Positions 1 to 11,932 of a stretch of DNA of 64,000 nucleotides are shown one piece after another; within the stretch, counting starts at the first letter, position 1, and each line of letters starts with the position of its first letter. The stretch comes from Henckelia pumila. Its lineage: Eukaryota > Streptophyta > Magnoliopsida > Lamiales > Gesneriaceae. The notes beneath the pieces were generated by a model. That model did not search any database. It was not told the DNA's origin and was given only the letters and a program-made list of their open reading frames with translations. The translations under genes were made by a program, and so were the position numbers. The stretch covers positions 19,785,206-19,849,205 of the forward strand of contig NC_133122.1 of assembly GCF_033568475.1 (NCBI RefSeq), in the 5' to 3' direction.

Positions 1-790
1 ATTTTAAAAACAGTCGCTAAGCTTTGCGATAAAGGAAATAAAGATGAGATTGAAATTTTTCGCTAAACGATCGTCTAATTTCAAACTAGCGATGATTTTG
101 AGCGTCGCTAATTGTTGTTTTTCCATGTGTGGATCTAGTTAGACATTTAATTTACTCATGTTTTCTAAGTTTTAATGAAAAATGATTTTAATTCTCTATA
201 GATTAAATTAATAAATATCGTTAACGATTAACACAGATCTGAATTTATCGATTTCAATTCAACCAGATGTCATATTTTTCGCGATAAATTAAATAAAGTA
301 ATTATTAATGGTTAATACTCCTTTATATAATGGTAATTCAAATATTTTGAAATAAAATACTCCACGAATCGAAAACCAAACAAAAAAAAATATTCGAATC
401 TATTCATTTTTATACTTCCTAAATTATATGATTGTCTGAACCAATTAATTTTAACAAAAATCTTTTTACACCCTAAATCACAACATCACACTTCATTAAT
501 TCGATCGATGAAGCATACCCCCACCAAAAAAACCGCGAAATTTTATATTTATTATAAAAAAAAGAGTGTAAAAAATTAAATATATTTTGAGATTATTTAA
601 TTTAATTTTACCTTGAATTTGATGATTGAAACTTTTGAAATCTTGTATCAACTAAACTTTAACGAAGAACTGTTGAAACAAAAAAATGGGTCGAATTGAA
701 GGGTAAAGAATATGAAGAATAAATTTGAGGAAGAATTATTATATAGAATTACATCTCTTTCTATTATATTAAGTTTGATACTCACTTATA
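1..790. repeat. Old noncoding scaffold repeat, unit 1
   Basis: No gene seen. Positions 1-600 match 59815-60369 at moderate identity over several hundred bases, sharing blocks such as the run after GGATCTAG at 131 and 59926. Positions 1-110 also match 12330-12530. Positions 640-790 match 9690-9840 and 12570-12640, including a GAAGAATTATTATATAGA-type block. The same noncoding context therefore recurs at several places in the window, best explained by old segmental duplication. From about 755 the sequence resembles the Helitron 5' end at 9803. Confidence 0.7.
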
Positions 791-1027
791 AACTATTTTT
801 GGTGTGGCTTTAACACACCAAATTTTTTTTATTATTTTACCCCTTTTTTTTGGGAATTTATACAAAAGTTCTCCATTAAAAAAAAAAAAAAAAACTCAAC
901 CGCTGCAACACCACATCTCCCAACCCCTTCAACACGTCTGCAATCTCCTCCAAAAAGTGCGAACTTCTCTGTTCAAAAACAAAAAAATCCAAACGCACAA
1001 GATCCACTGAAGACCCCCAATCGGTTC

Positions 1028-1240
1028 TGTCACGCCCCGCTCCCGGGGTCGGGTGACATCGGCGTCGCTTTCAAATAAAATTCAAAAACAACCAGCCTCT
1101 TAGTACATAATTTAACTAAAACTAGTTTATTTCAAAAAATAAATTCCAAAATAAATCTTTTGTACAACAAAATTCCCAAATAAAGAATAAACTTCGCGGA
1201 ACGTCTTACAACTTAAAAATCATAGTAATAACGATAAAAT
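1028..1240. repeat. LTR-like repeat, left part, split by copia A
   Basis: It opens with TGTCACGCCCCG and a GC-rich imperfect hairpin (1028-1058) ending in GGGTGACA, in otherwise AT-rich DNA. This resembles the 5' ends of some plant Ty3/gypsy LTRs, from general knowledge rather than a database match. Copia A interrupts it at 1241 and it seems to resume at 7014. I found no target duplication for the host repeat, so its class is uncertain. Confidence 0.4.
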
Positions 1241-1912
1241 TGTTGAAATAATTGAATGGAATTTAATGTTGTAGGTTGCCGCCTTCCTTGAATATATACA
1301 TGTTCATACGTTTTTGCTACTCAAACAATTCATGGAACATGGCCCTCCATATTTATTATGCTCAACTAATTTGATAGAACAAATGTCTGGCTGCTATTTG
1401 AGCTGTCGTTTTCTTTTGTGCATGTGCATGTACCCAAATTTTTATATGATGGAAGTCTGATGTCTTAATATAAATATACGCCTTTGAACTCTCATCAGAT
1501 TCATTGAAATATATTCTCTCTCGTTTCTAAGCTACTGCACTTCTGGTCCATCATAAGCTGTTGTGTTCTTGCTCATGCATGATTCTCAATTTTCTGCTCG
1601 TGCATGCTATACCTTGTCTCACCTCTGAGTTTGTTCTCTGTTTATTTCTGAGCTACTGATTTTCCTGCTCTTGCTCGGATTTTGAGAGTTTACGTGATAT
1701 CGTTACGGTACAATCTCAGTTCGCCGGTGTAGTACCTTCGTGCTAGGTGACTACAGGGTTTTACCGTTGTATCCTGGAAAACATACGTCCTTTGTGATCC
1801 TCCGAGCACATCCGGGAGGGGACGAATATGTTTTAAGGAAACTGTAATTTTACAGGCCTCGGTTATGTTATTCTTGATCTGAAGGAAATTCACGTAATAG
1901 TTTTGATCTACA
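1241..1912 (+). repeat. 5' LTR of copia A
   Basis: Bounded by TG...CA. The AAAAT target repeat lies directly upstream. It aligns end to end with 6343-7013. Confidence 0.93.
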
Positions 1913-1965
1913 ATCTTAAAACAGATTTTCTTCGTATCATTCGGTTACGTGAATCAAGTTCATAT

Positions 1966-4900
1966 ATGGATGCCTTTTCGACTCACTCGAATGTTCCAAA
2001 GGTAACTCTTCTTGGTGCTGCTGCTACGATGACTCTAAGCCATGCTGATAGGCCAGAGAAATTCGAGGGCTTGAATTTCAAAAGGTGGCAACAAAAGATG
2101 TTGTTTTACTTGACCACCTTGAATTTAGCAAGGTTCCTCTTTGAGGATGCTCCCAAATCTGTTGAGAGAGACGTGCAGACTACTAGTATTGTTGATGCAT
2201 GGCACCATTCAGATTTCTTGTGTAGAATATATAATGAATGGTTTGGCTGATTCACTGTACGTGTATAGTGAGAAAAAGACGGCCCGAGAGTTATGGGAGT
2301 CTTTGGATCGAAAATATAAAACCGAAGATGCTGGGGCTAAAAAGTTTATTGTCGGTAAATTCTTGGACTACAAGATGATTGACTCTAAATCAGTGATCAG
2401 CCAAGTTCAAGAACTACAAGTTCTCTTGCATGAGATACACGCGGAGGGCATGGCGCTTAGTGAAACTTTCCAAGTGGCAGCTATAATTGAGAAGTTGCCT
2501 CCGGCTTGGAATGATTTCAAGAATTATCTGAAGCACAAACGAAAGGAGATGAATGAGCTATCGAGAAAGAAAACAAGAGTTATGAAAAACGATTGTAATC
2601 TCCAAGTGTTGCTAAAGCTCATATTGTTGAGCAGAAGAAAAATTCAAAGGCAAAGAGATTTGCTGGTGGAGGCTCCAAGTTGGTCCCAAGAAAGACACGT
2701 TCAAAAAGAAGTTTCTTGGTAAGTGCTATAATTGTGGCGGTCCGGGCCACAAGTCTGCTGACTGCAAGAAACCGAAAAGAAACCGTGAGACAAATCTCTT
2801 GGAGGACATATCTAAAGAGGTTTCAAACATGGACCTCTGTGCTGTCATTTCTGAAGTAAATATGGTTGGATCAAATCCAAGAGAATGGTGGATTGACACT
2901 GGTGCCACCCGTCATGTTTGTTATGATAAGGACATATTTGCTACTCTTGATGAATCAGAGAATGGTGAAAAATTGTTTATGGGCAATTCTGCTACCTCTG
3001 ATATCAAAGGACAAGGGAAAGTGATCTTGAAAATGACATCCGGGAAAGATCTGACTCTTAACAATGTACTATATGTGCCAGAAATTCGAAAGAATTTGGT
3101 GTCTGGTTCGCTTTTGAATAAGCATGGTTTTCGTATTGTTTTTGAGTCAGATAAGGTTGTTTTGTCCAAATGTGGAATGTTTGTTGGAAAGGGTTATGTT
3201 TGTAATGGCTTGTTTAAGCTCAATGTAATGGCTATTAAGCCAAAAATAAATAAAGTGAAAGCTTCTATTTATTTGCTTGAGTCTTCCAATTTGTGGCATG
3301 GTAGACTAGGACATGTTAATTATGATATAATTCGTAGATTAATTAACTTGACAAACATACCCACATTTCATATTGATAAAAACCACAAATGTGAAATTTG
3401 TGTTGAGGCAAAATTAACAAGATCATCTTTTAAATCCATTGAAAGAAATAATGGACCCCTTGATTTAATTCACACTGATATATGTGACTTAAAAGGAGTG
3501 CAAACACGTGGTGAAAATAAATACTTCATTACTTTTATTGATGATAGCACAAAATATTGTTACGTGTATCTTCTTAAAAGTAAAGATGAAGCTGTTGAAA
3601 AAATTTGTCCACTATAAAAGTGAAGTTGAAAACCAACTTGATAAGAAAATTAAGGTGCTAAGAAGTGATCGTGGAGGTGAGTATGAATCACCTTTTGCTG
3701 AGTTTTGTTCTCAACATGGTATTAGACAGGAAAGAACTACACCTTATTCTCCTCAGCAAAATAGTGTTGCAGAGAGGAAAAATCGCACTTTGAAAGAAAT
3801 GATGAATGCACTGTTATTGAGTTGTGGTTTATCACAGAACATATGGGGGGAAGCTGCTCTAACAGCTAATTACCTTTTAAATAAGGTACCCCGAAAGAAG
3901 CAAGATAAAAGTCCATATGAGTTATGAAAAGGAAGAACACCTTCATATCAATATTTGCGAGTGTGGGGGTGTCTTGCTAAAGTTGTACCTACTCCGAAAA
4001 AGGTCAAGATTGGACCTAAAACTGTTGATTGCATTTTCATTGGATATGCACACAACAGTAGCGCTTATCGATTTATTGTATATGAATCTCAAATACCTGA
4101 TATTCATAAGAATACAATAATGGAATCAAGACATGCTTCATTTTTTGAAAATGTGTTCCCTTGCAAATCAAAGGAAGAACCAGGTTCATCCAAAAGATCT
4201 CACGAGACAATGGAACAAGAGGTTAACCATGAGGTTGAACCTAGACGTAGCAAGAGAGCTAGAATTGAGAAATCCTTTGGTCCGGATTTCATCACTTTCA
4301 TGATGGAAAGTGAACCTCAAAGCTTCAATGAAGCTGTGAATTCATCTGAAGGACCTTAATGGAAAGAGGCTATAAATTCTGAAATAGAATCTATTTTGAA
4401 AAATCATACATGGGAACTAGTGGACCTTCCTCCAGGAAGTAAACCTCTAGGTTCTAAATGGTTTTTCAAAAGAAAGATGAAATCAGATGGAACAATAGAT
4501 AAGTATAAAGCCAGATGGGTAATCAAGGGTTACCGTCAACGTGAAGGGCTTGATTACTTTGACACTTATTCTCCAGTAACGAGAATAACTTAAATCAGGG
4601 TGATACTTGCAATTGCCGCTTTGCGGAATCTTGAAGTACACCAAATGGATGTAAATACTGCTTTTCTAAGTGGAGATTTAGAAGAAGAAATTTACATGGA
4701 ACAACCTGAGGGATTTTCTGCACATGGGCAAAAAAATAAGGTTTGTAAATTGGTGAAGTCTTTGTATGGCTTAAAGCAAGCACCAAAACAATGACATGAA
4801 AAATTTGATAAAGTCATGATAGGAAGTGGATTTAAAATCAATGAATGTGATAAATGTGTATACGTTAAAGACACTGAAAATGGATATATCATTTTATGTC

Positions 4901-5853
4901 TTTACGTAGATGACATGCTTATCATCGGGAGTAATGATAAGATGATTCAATCCACTAAGAAATTGTTGAACTCAAAATTCGACATGAAAGATTTGGGATT
5001 ATCCGAAGTCATCCTTGGAATTTAAATCCATAGAACATACGAAGGAATGGTTCTAAGTCAATCACATTATGTGGATAAAATTCTTTAGAAATTTAATAAG
5101 GATGATTCTGCATTGGCTAGAACCCCGATAGATACAAGCCAACATCTATCGAAGAATCGGGGTGAGAGTATCTCTCAATTAGAATACTCTCGAGTCATTG
5201 GAAGTCTGATGTACTTAATGAGTTGTACACGACCAGACATAACCTATGTTGTAAGCAAATTGAGCAGATTCACGAGTAATCCAGGAGATGAACACTGGAA
5301 AGCAATTGTCAGATTGCTAAGGTACTTAAGGTACACTCGTGACCATGGGCTGCACTATACCAGATATCCTGCTGTTATTGAAGGATACGGCGATGCAAAC
5401 TAGATATCTGACATGAAAGACTCAAAATCTACAAGTGGATTTGTGTTCACTTTAGGAGGTGCAGCAATTGCATGGAAATCTTCTAAACAAACTGTAATAG
5501 TCAGATCCACGATGGAATCTGAGTTTATAGCACTTGATAAGTATGCTGAAGAGGCTGAATTGTTGCGTCTATTCTTAGAAGATGTTTCAGGATGGGTAAA
5601 ACCTGTACCGGCTATTTGTATTCATTGTGATAGCCAATCTGCAATCGGAAGAGCACAAAGCAATATGTATAATGGTAAGTCTAGACATATACGTCGTAGA
5701 CACAATATCATTCGACAACTACTCTCAACTGGAGTTATCTCTATTGACTATGTAAAGTCAAAGGATAATGTAGCGGATCCGTTAACCAAAGGGTTAAACA
5801 GAGAGTTAGTTGCAAAATCGTCAAAAGGAATGGGACTGAAGCCTAAAGAATAA
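1966..5853 (+). pseudogene. Copia A gag-pol polyprotein, broken
   Basis: Replication polyprotein of a Ty1/copia element. In order: gag of the UBN2 type from the ATG at 1966 with frameshifts near 2210 and 2555; a CCHC zinc knuckle ([14 protein letters not shown]) at about 2726-2767; aspartic protease with DTGA near 2896; integrase HHCC and DDE regions ([24 protein letters not shown]) at about 3290-3800 with a frameshift near 3600; reverse transcriptase (DVNTAFLSGDLEEE near 4650, YVDDM near 4906); RNase H to 5853. From 3925 on one frame is kept but interrupted by stops at 3925, 4357, 4591, 4792, 5023, 5086 and 5401; those at 3925, 4792 and 5401 replace expected tryptophans. The four stops inside the duplicated part are also in copy 2, so they predate the duplication. 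Confidence 0.93.
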
Positions 5854-6342
5854 ATTGGTGCGAAGGAAAATCCAACCTAACCTGATTGGAGATCCCAAGA
5901 ACTAGGTTCAATGGAAAAACCTAATCGCACTGGTTTGGTAGATCACTATGGGGTTTAATCCCAGTCTATTCTTATTTCAAAACAGTGAGTGTAGAGGATA
6001 AGAATATAGCTTTTAATGATTCTGATGAAATTAAACATAGAATCACCTATGTGATAGAGAAGTGGGGCCGCTTTGAAGGAATTGCAAGGCACAATTCTAG
6101 ACCCTCTCACAGAACCAGGCAAGTGTTCGTATCAAGAAGATTCCTGTGTGAAGTATATCCTAATTTACATGAACGGATGTACAGTTCAAAGACATCGCGT
6201 CTACTGTCAACCAGTGAATTGCTATACTTTCACAAGGGAAGGTTCAAAGGGTAACACCTACCTATCCTATGCAGGATTTCAACTGTTGAACGTTATCACA
6301 TCTATCTTAGTTTATCTTTCAATTTCCATTCATGTGGGAGAT
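5854..6342 (+). other. Copia A 3' untranslated spacer
   Basis: Lies between the end of RNase H and the 3' LTR. It has short open frames but none resembles a known protein. It ends in the polypurine tract. The same sequence is at 23263-23751. Confidence 0.7.
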
Positions 6343-7013
6343 TGTTGAAATAATTGAATGGAATTTAATGTTGTAGGTCACCGCCTTCCTTGAATATATA
6401 CATGTTCACACGTTTTTGCTACTCAAACAATTCATGGAACATGGCCCTCCATATTTATTATGCTCAACTAATTTGATAGAACAAATGTCTGGCTGCTATT
6501 TGAGCTGTTGTTTTCTTTTGTGCATGTGCATGTACCCAAATTTCTATATGATGGAAGTTTTATGTCTTAATATAAATATACGCCTTTGAACTCTCATCAG
6601 ATTCATTGAAATATATTCTCTCTCGTTTCTAACTACTGCACTTCTGGTCCATCATAAGTTGTTGTGTTCTTGCTCATGCATGCTTCTCAATTTTATGCTC
6701 GTGCATGCTATACCTTGTCTCACCTCTGAGTTTGTTCTCTGTTTATTTCTGAGCTACTGATTTTCCTACTCTTGCTCGGATTTTGAGAGTTTACGTGATA
6801 TCGTTACGGTACAATCTCAGTTCGCCGGTGTAGTACCTTCGTGCTAGGTGACTACAGGGTTTTATCGTTGTATCCTGGAAAACAGACGTCCTTCGTGATC
6901 CTCCGAGCACATCCGGGAGGGGACGAATCTGTTTTAAGGAAACTTTAATTTTACAGGCCTCGGTTATGTTATTCTTGATCTGAAGGAAATTCACGTAATA
7001 GTTTTGATCTACA
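6343..7013 (+). repeat. 3' LTR of copia A (copy 1)
   Basis: TG...CA bounded and followed by target repeat AAAAT at 7014-7018. It is closer to the LTR at 23752 than to its own 5' LTR, as expected if the large duplication came after insertion. Confidence 0.93.
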
Positions 7014-7560
7014 AAAATCTCAAAGAAAAAAAAAATTGTTCATCACCATCTCCAATACATGACTTGTTCTCGATTTCTTCGACTTGATCTTCATTCCTAT
7101 CTGGGGAAGAAAGTAAGGGGTGAGTGTTTTGGGAAACACTCAGCAAGTGGGGGCCGATCGATCATACAAAAAAATAGATACATGTATAATTATTTGAAAA
7201 TTCATACTTGGATTACAAGCATAGCATAATTCAAAACATAATCATAATCATCTGATCATATCATGTCTCCTTATAGCATATCATAATCATCATAACAAAA
7301 TCGACATGATTTAACATATTTTGACCAGACACTGAAATTTCTCTCATTATTCGTGACTAACTGATCAGTCTCCTATATGTAATCCCTCTAAAGGGTGAGG
7401 CCATTGGTCGGTTATTCTTACCCACCGCATCAGAGTCATAACATAACATAGTTTGGAAATTTCCTTCCCACTCCTAATTTGAGTCATAACATTGTCAAAA
7501 CATACTCTTAACAAAGTTTCATCAAGAAAATAATTACATAACAAAATTCCAACGATTAAC
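7014..7560. repeat. LTR-like repeat, right part, after copia A
   Basis: Probable continuation of the repeat begun at 1028, after one AAAAT copy. It holds a hairpin (GAGTGTTTTGGGAAACACTC, about 7121-7141) followed by CAGCAAGTGGGGGCC, an arrangement I associate with some plant LTRs. No gene seen. Repeated at 24422-24968. Confidence 0.4.
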
Positions 7561-8560
7561 ATGAACGATCGAAATTTTTCAAACATACGTAAGGTTTTAA
7601 AACAAAGCCCACTTACAGAATATGTTGGTGTAAGAATCAACCACTTAACAGATGAAGCTTGGATTGAAAACTTTGAGAAGCAAATATTTGAAAATTCTAC
7701 TGTTTGCTTTCTCGAAAAATTGGCAGCTTATAAATTCTTTGGCTTTGCATTTAAATCCCTATTAACGGTTATTTAAATCATATTCCTAATATGATTGAAA
7801 AATTTGTTGGTTGATTTACCATTTTATATATGTAGATATTTAAACAAATTGTGTTTGGTTTTTTATAATTATCTATATTTGGCTACTGATTCACAATTAA
7901 GGGACAACCAAATCCTTGCAGCTCGACCTATTCAAGAGCAGATTCATAATGGTATCGGTTTATTTGAAATAAGAAATACAAATACAATACAATATAAAAA
8001 TTAATATTATATTAATTCTTGCATCTACATTCGATTACATTTGTTGTTCTCGGTCCATTTGCTATGAAATTTATTTCAATTTATATTGACTAAAGAAAAA
8101 TAACAGCCAGAAAAATTTAAAAAACTAACAAACTAATTTTTTCTTTGAGTATTCACAAACACAAATCACTTTTGTTGCTTGCATGTTCATTGTGTACTTG
8201 ATTTATGTTATTGGTTTTATGATCACATCAAACCAATTTCAATTGTTTTTAATGAACATCATTTGAAATTTGTTAAATTTTTTATAAATGTGATTTAAAA
8301 TTTGCTTATATAATATGAGTCCACTGAATTCTTTTATTTGATTTCAACTTTATTGTTAATATTGTTTAATTTAATGTTTTGACTTTATTTGAGATTATAC
8401 ATTCTTTCTGCATTATATGGTTTTGTTGGCAATTTCAATTTATGTAGATTTTGCATTATCATTGTATAATATGATATGTCAATCTCTATTTTTATGGGCA
8501 AGCTACAACTTTTTAATTTTCTCTATTTCGAGTTTATCATAAACTTTTTGACTCATGTAT
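7561..8560. other. AT-rich intergenic stretch, no recognised gene
   Basis: Two short plus-strand open frames (7561-7776 and 7795-8004) have no domain I recognise. Conservation in copy 2 only reflects the recent duplication. The rest is AT-rich and gene-free. Confidence 0.5.
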
Positions 8561-8566
8561 TCATGA

Positions 8567-8597
8567 CACACGCAACGCGTGTGCTTTGCTTGCTAGT
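8567..8597 (+). repeat. Helitron-type 3' terminus (hairpin + CTAGT)
   Basis: A 7-bp-stem hairpin (CACACGC AAC GCGTGTG, 8567-8583) is followed ten bases later by CTAGT at 8593-8597. Hairpin plus CTRR-T is the known signature of Helitron 3' ends. The matching 5' end was not located. Confidence 0.6.
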
Positions 8598-8611
8598 ACT
8601 ATATTAAACAT

Positions 8612-8652
8612 GAGGGAGGTTTTGGTACGTTAGTATGGTCTCCCTCATGTTT
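8612..8652. repeat. Perfect 10-bp inverted repeat
   Basis: CATGAGGGAG and CTCCCTCATG face each other across about 21 bases, able to form a stem-loop. It sits between two Helitron-like termini. In copy 2 one stem base is changed (CTCCCTCGTG). Confidence 0.6.
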
Positions 8653-8786
8653 TTTGCCCTTTGATGAGTTATGTAATTACAAAAATTTCATTTTCACTGT
8701 ATTCTTTTGCATAAAAATGTTATTTCTTTTATTTCACTATATATTATTATTATTATTATTACAGTTTAAAAAATATAAATAGAAGT

Positions 8787-8814
8787 CACGCATCGCGTGC
8801 ATCCGAATACTAAT
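8787..8814 (+). repeat. Helitron-type 3' terminus (hairpin + CTAAT)
   Basis: Short hairpin CACGC ATC GCGTG (8787-8799) followed by CTAAT at 8810-8814, which fits CTRR-T. It resembles the ends at 8567 and 10911, suggesting several related Helitrons here. Confidence 0.55.
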
Positions 8815-9802
8815 ATAGATTAAAAATTGCTCCCACAATTCCACATATACATTTTACCTTCCAAAATAAATCCAATTATCACTTATTTTTTCCTAGAAAC
8901 ATTTCATCAATATTATTATTTTTTTCCTTTTCAGGTGCCATCGAAAAAGTTCACAAATTCCATAAAATATGATGACAACAACATACAGTTAACTAACTCA
9001 CTTATCCATTATTTCCTTCAAATATCAATCTTAGGCAGTGGGTGACAACTTCTAGAAAGTAATTCTCAATTTTTTCTTAATACATTTTGAAAATTACTTT
9101 TTAAAAATCATCTCAAACACTATTTTATACAGCTGAAATACATCCAAAAGGGACTGAAATTCAATGAAAATGAAAGTGGTCACAGAGAACATGACCAAAG
9201 AAAATTAGTTTCAACAGTGTTGGGAATAGGAAGAAGATGACCTACAAAAAATTTGTAGTTTCATCAAATCAATTGGAAAACGTCTGGACAAAAATGCACA
9301 TGATTATATGACGATCGAGAGGCCTAAAGATGATTGATAATTTATATCGAAAATTTTCGTTCATAATTTTTTTTTGAAATTATTTTTTTCGGATATAATT
9401 ATGGTAAATAAAATCTATGTACCTAAACTCAGAAGTGGGAATTTAATCCATGGAGCCTCACTCTTGTCATTAGATTAAGAGATCCTCGGTCAAAATTTAA
9501 AAAACAACTAAATAAATAACTTATTGTTCAATATAAGATAAACTATTTATAATTAACCAATAGGGGTTCAAAACATGTTGCACAAATATTGTACGTACTT
9601 TAAATTCAAAAAATAAAGAGATGGCAAGTACTTAACACAGAAAATTAAATAATCTCTAACACTGACCAATACTAAATTTTTGTATAGACTAAACTTTAAT
9701 GAAGAATTGTTGAAACAGGAAAGAGGAGGTGAGGTACTGATGGATGAAATGGATCGAATTGAAGGACAACGAATAATAAATTGGAAGAAGAATTATTTTA
9801 TA
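8815..9802. other. Intergenic, old scaffold repeat
   Basis: No gene seen. The segment around 9640-9800 shares blocks with 19480-19560, 12570-12640 and 640-780, marking another old copy of the UGT75-associated scaffold. Confidence 0.55.
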
Positions 9803-10938
9803 TCTTATTATATTATTAAATTAGAGACCCTCATTAACAAACTTTCAATTAATTGGTGAAACTTGATTTAAAATTACCATTATCTCCTAACTTAATTTTC
9901 AATAAAGGGGTAAATGTCATTTGTCACCCCTGTGAAAAGGTAAAAAAGCACAGAACATCCCGTGTAAAATAAATGATCATTCACAACCCTGTGTTTTTAA
10001 AATTAAAACATAAAACCCCTCACTTTTTTGCATGCATTTGCACGCGCTTTGAGTGCAAGTGTTATTGTTTTTAATGGATTTTAAAATACATAATTTACGA
10101 ATGTGTCCTTGATTTGATGGATTCTCTTTCTTTTCTTTTTTTATTTTCTGTAATTTTTATTTTGAATTGTTTTTTAAACAGTATTTTCTATAATTTAAAC
10201 AGAGAGTTTATGGATTTTCTTTTCCTTTTTTTCTTTCCTTTTGAAATGAAGAGGATGTGGGTTCACGTTGATGATTTTATCGAAAGCAAGCAATTTTTTT
10301 CCCAATTTGTAGAAAACATTTTAAAATTTAAAATATTTAGGAAATTCATAAAAACAAAAAATAAAATAATAATTTGTTTAAATCTTTGCATATATGTGGG
10401 TTTCACGTGGTATATTATATTCAAATCAAGCATTTTTTAAAAAATAAATTGTAGAAAACATTTTAAAATTTATAATCTTTATTACCGTAAAAAAAAATTT
10501 ATAATCTTTAGGAAATTCATAAAAATATAAAATAAAATAATTTTTTAATATAACATATTAATGGGGCAAGTTTGTTTTAATTTTAAGAACACGGGTTGTG
10601 AATGATCATTTATTTTACACGGGGTGTTCTGTGCTCTTTTACCTTTTCACAGGGGTGATAAATGGCATTTTCCCTTCAATAAAATCAAAATTATTGGATA
10701 AAATAGTCATTTTATACGATTTTCTCTTTTTTAGCCATTAGATGCTCACTTTGTGCTCTTTGATATTCTTTTATTTACAAAAATGACATTCACTTTATAA
10801 GATATATATTTTTTTTTTGAATATTTGTTTAAGAAAATGTTATATTTTTATTATTTTTTAATTTTACAATTTATTATTTAATGTCTTTGTTAAAAAAACG
10901 AAATGTATGAGCACGCAACGCGTGCAGCGGAATACTAG
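9803..10938 (+). mobile_element. Non-autonomous Helitron, copy 1
   Basis: Starts with TC in TCTTATTATATTATTAAA after an A, and ends with a 6-bp-stem hairpin (GCACGC AAC GCGTGC, 10911-10925) and CTAG at 10935-10938 before a T. This matches Helitron insertion between A and T without target duplication. Scaffold copies near 735-750 and 18685-18710 run from GAATTATTATATAGA directly into downstream scaffold, giving an approximate empty site. No Rep/helicase is encoded. A Mutator-like MITE is nested within. Confidence 0.75.
9907..10674. mobile_element. Mutator-like MITE with ~100-bp TIRs, copy 1
   Basis: About 100 bp at the left end (GGGGTAAATGTCATTTG...) is repeated inverted at the right end (...GGCATTTTCCC). 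The 9-bp repeat TTCAATAAA flanks both sides (9898-9906 and 10675-10683). Long TIRs plus a 9-bp target duplication point to a Mutator-superfamily element. The interior is AT-rich; its one open frame (10114-10440) is compositional and matches no transposase. It lies wholly within the Helitron. Confidence 0.85.
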
Positions 10939-11168
10939 TATATATATATAGATACTTACGAATGAATAGGGTTATAATCAGATAAATGTTTTTGTGAATA
11001 TTTGTTAAAGAAAACGTTATATTTTTATTATTTTTTAATTTTACAATTTATTATTTAATGTCTTCGTTAAAAAAACGAAATGTATGAGCACGCAACGCGT
11101 GCAGCAAAATACTAGTATATATATATATATATACTTACGAATGAATAGGGTTATAGTTAGATAAATGT
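10811..11168. repeat. 178-bp tandem duplication of Helitron 3' end and flank
   Basis: About 10811-10990 is repeated directly at about 10991-11168. Each unit has the GCACGCAACGCGTGC hairpin (10911 and 11088), CTAGT (10935 and 11112), a TA run and the scaffold block CTTACGAATGAATAGGG. Because host flank is included, this is a local duplication, not a second insertion. Confidence 0.75.
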
Positions 11169-11884
11169 TTCACTAATTTATTTTGCTAGAAATAAATTCC
11201 AATGATCCCATCAAATCTTTCTTGAAAACTGTGCGTTTGGTGGGCAATTTATGTGCATGTGCATTAAAATCCATTAATTGAAAATATTTGTAGATTTTCA
11301 AAATATATATATGTAGATTAATTTATGGCTCGTACGGGAGTTTGCTAGCTCAATTAGAGCTGTTGCGGCTATAAACATTAGCTCTTCGTGAGCTCCAGAG
11401 GATTCTGCCGAGAAATTTGTGTTGTTCATTGTTGTTTTTACCCGCTTCTCATTTTCACAAATCAAATATCAAATAATTAAGAGGGTTCGAAAAAAAATTC
11501 ATAAATATAAAGTTAACAAGAAACGTATATTATAAATTATATCAGAAATTAATGATAACCACTCTATGTGCAAAAACTGTGTGCATTGTATTCAACTTAT
11601 GTGCATCAAATTAATAATCATATGACTACTTCTTTAAAAATCTGCTCCTTATACAAGAATAACTAATTTTATTCTTAAAATAATATGAAAATTCATTAGC
11701 ATAAACAAATTATTTTATTACAAATATATATATATCATGCAAGAGTCGCTGGTACGAATGACAGATCGATCGTTCAACTTGACTTGAACTTGAAATGCAT
11801 GCAGCATGCTAGAGTTGTCTCTAATTTTTTTTTTTTAAAAGGTCTAGTAATAAAAATATTTGTAGTTTTTGAAAAAGAAAAAAG

Positions 11885-11932
<48 letters not shown>

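Larger units (their letters stand above)
1241..7013 (+). mobile_element. Ty1/copia retrotransposon A, full length, decayed
   Basis: A 5.77-kb LTR element on the plus strand. Two LTRs of about 672 and 671 bp start TGTTGAAATAATTG and end GATCTACA. The 5-bp target duplication AAAAT occurs at 1236-1240 and 7014-7018. By eye the LTRs differ at roughly 17-18 sites (2-3%), so the insertion is fairly young. Gag, protease, integrase, reverse transcriptase and RNase H follow in copia order but carry many stops and frameshifts, so the element cannot encode its own mobility. A purine-rich GTGGGAGA lies just before the 3' LTR. The usual TGGTATCAGAGC primer site does not follow the 5' LTR. The part from 4664 onward is repeated at 22074-24421. 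Confidence 0.95.

Noticed and set aside
5985..6348. Open frames of 89 and 91 codons downstream of copia A RNase H
   Set aside because: Overlapping frames in the 3' spacer with no known domain. Conservation in copy 2 reflects recent duplication.
10114..10440. 108-codon open frame rich in Phe and Leu
   Set aside because: Lies inside the MITE in T-rich DNA and matches no transposase; compositional artefact, duplicated at 27506 only by the segmental duplication.
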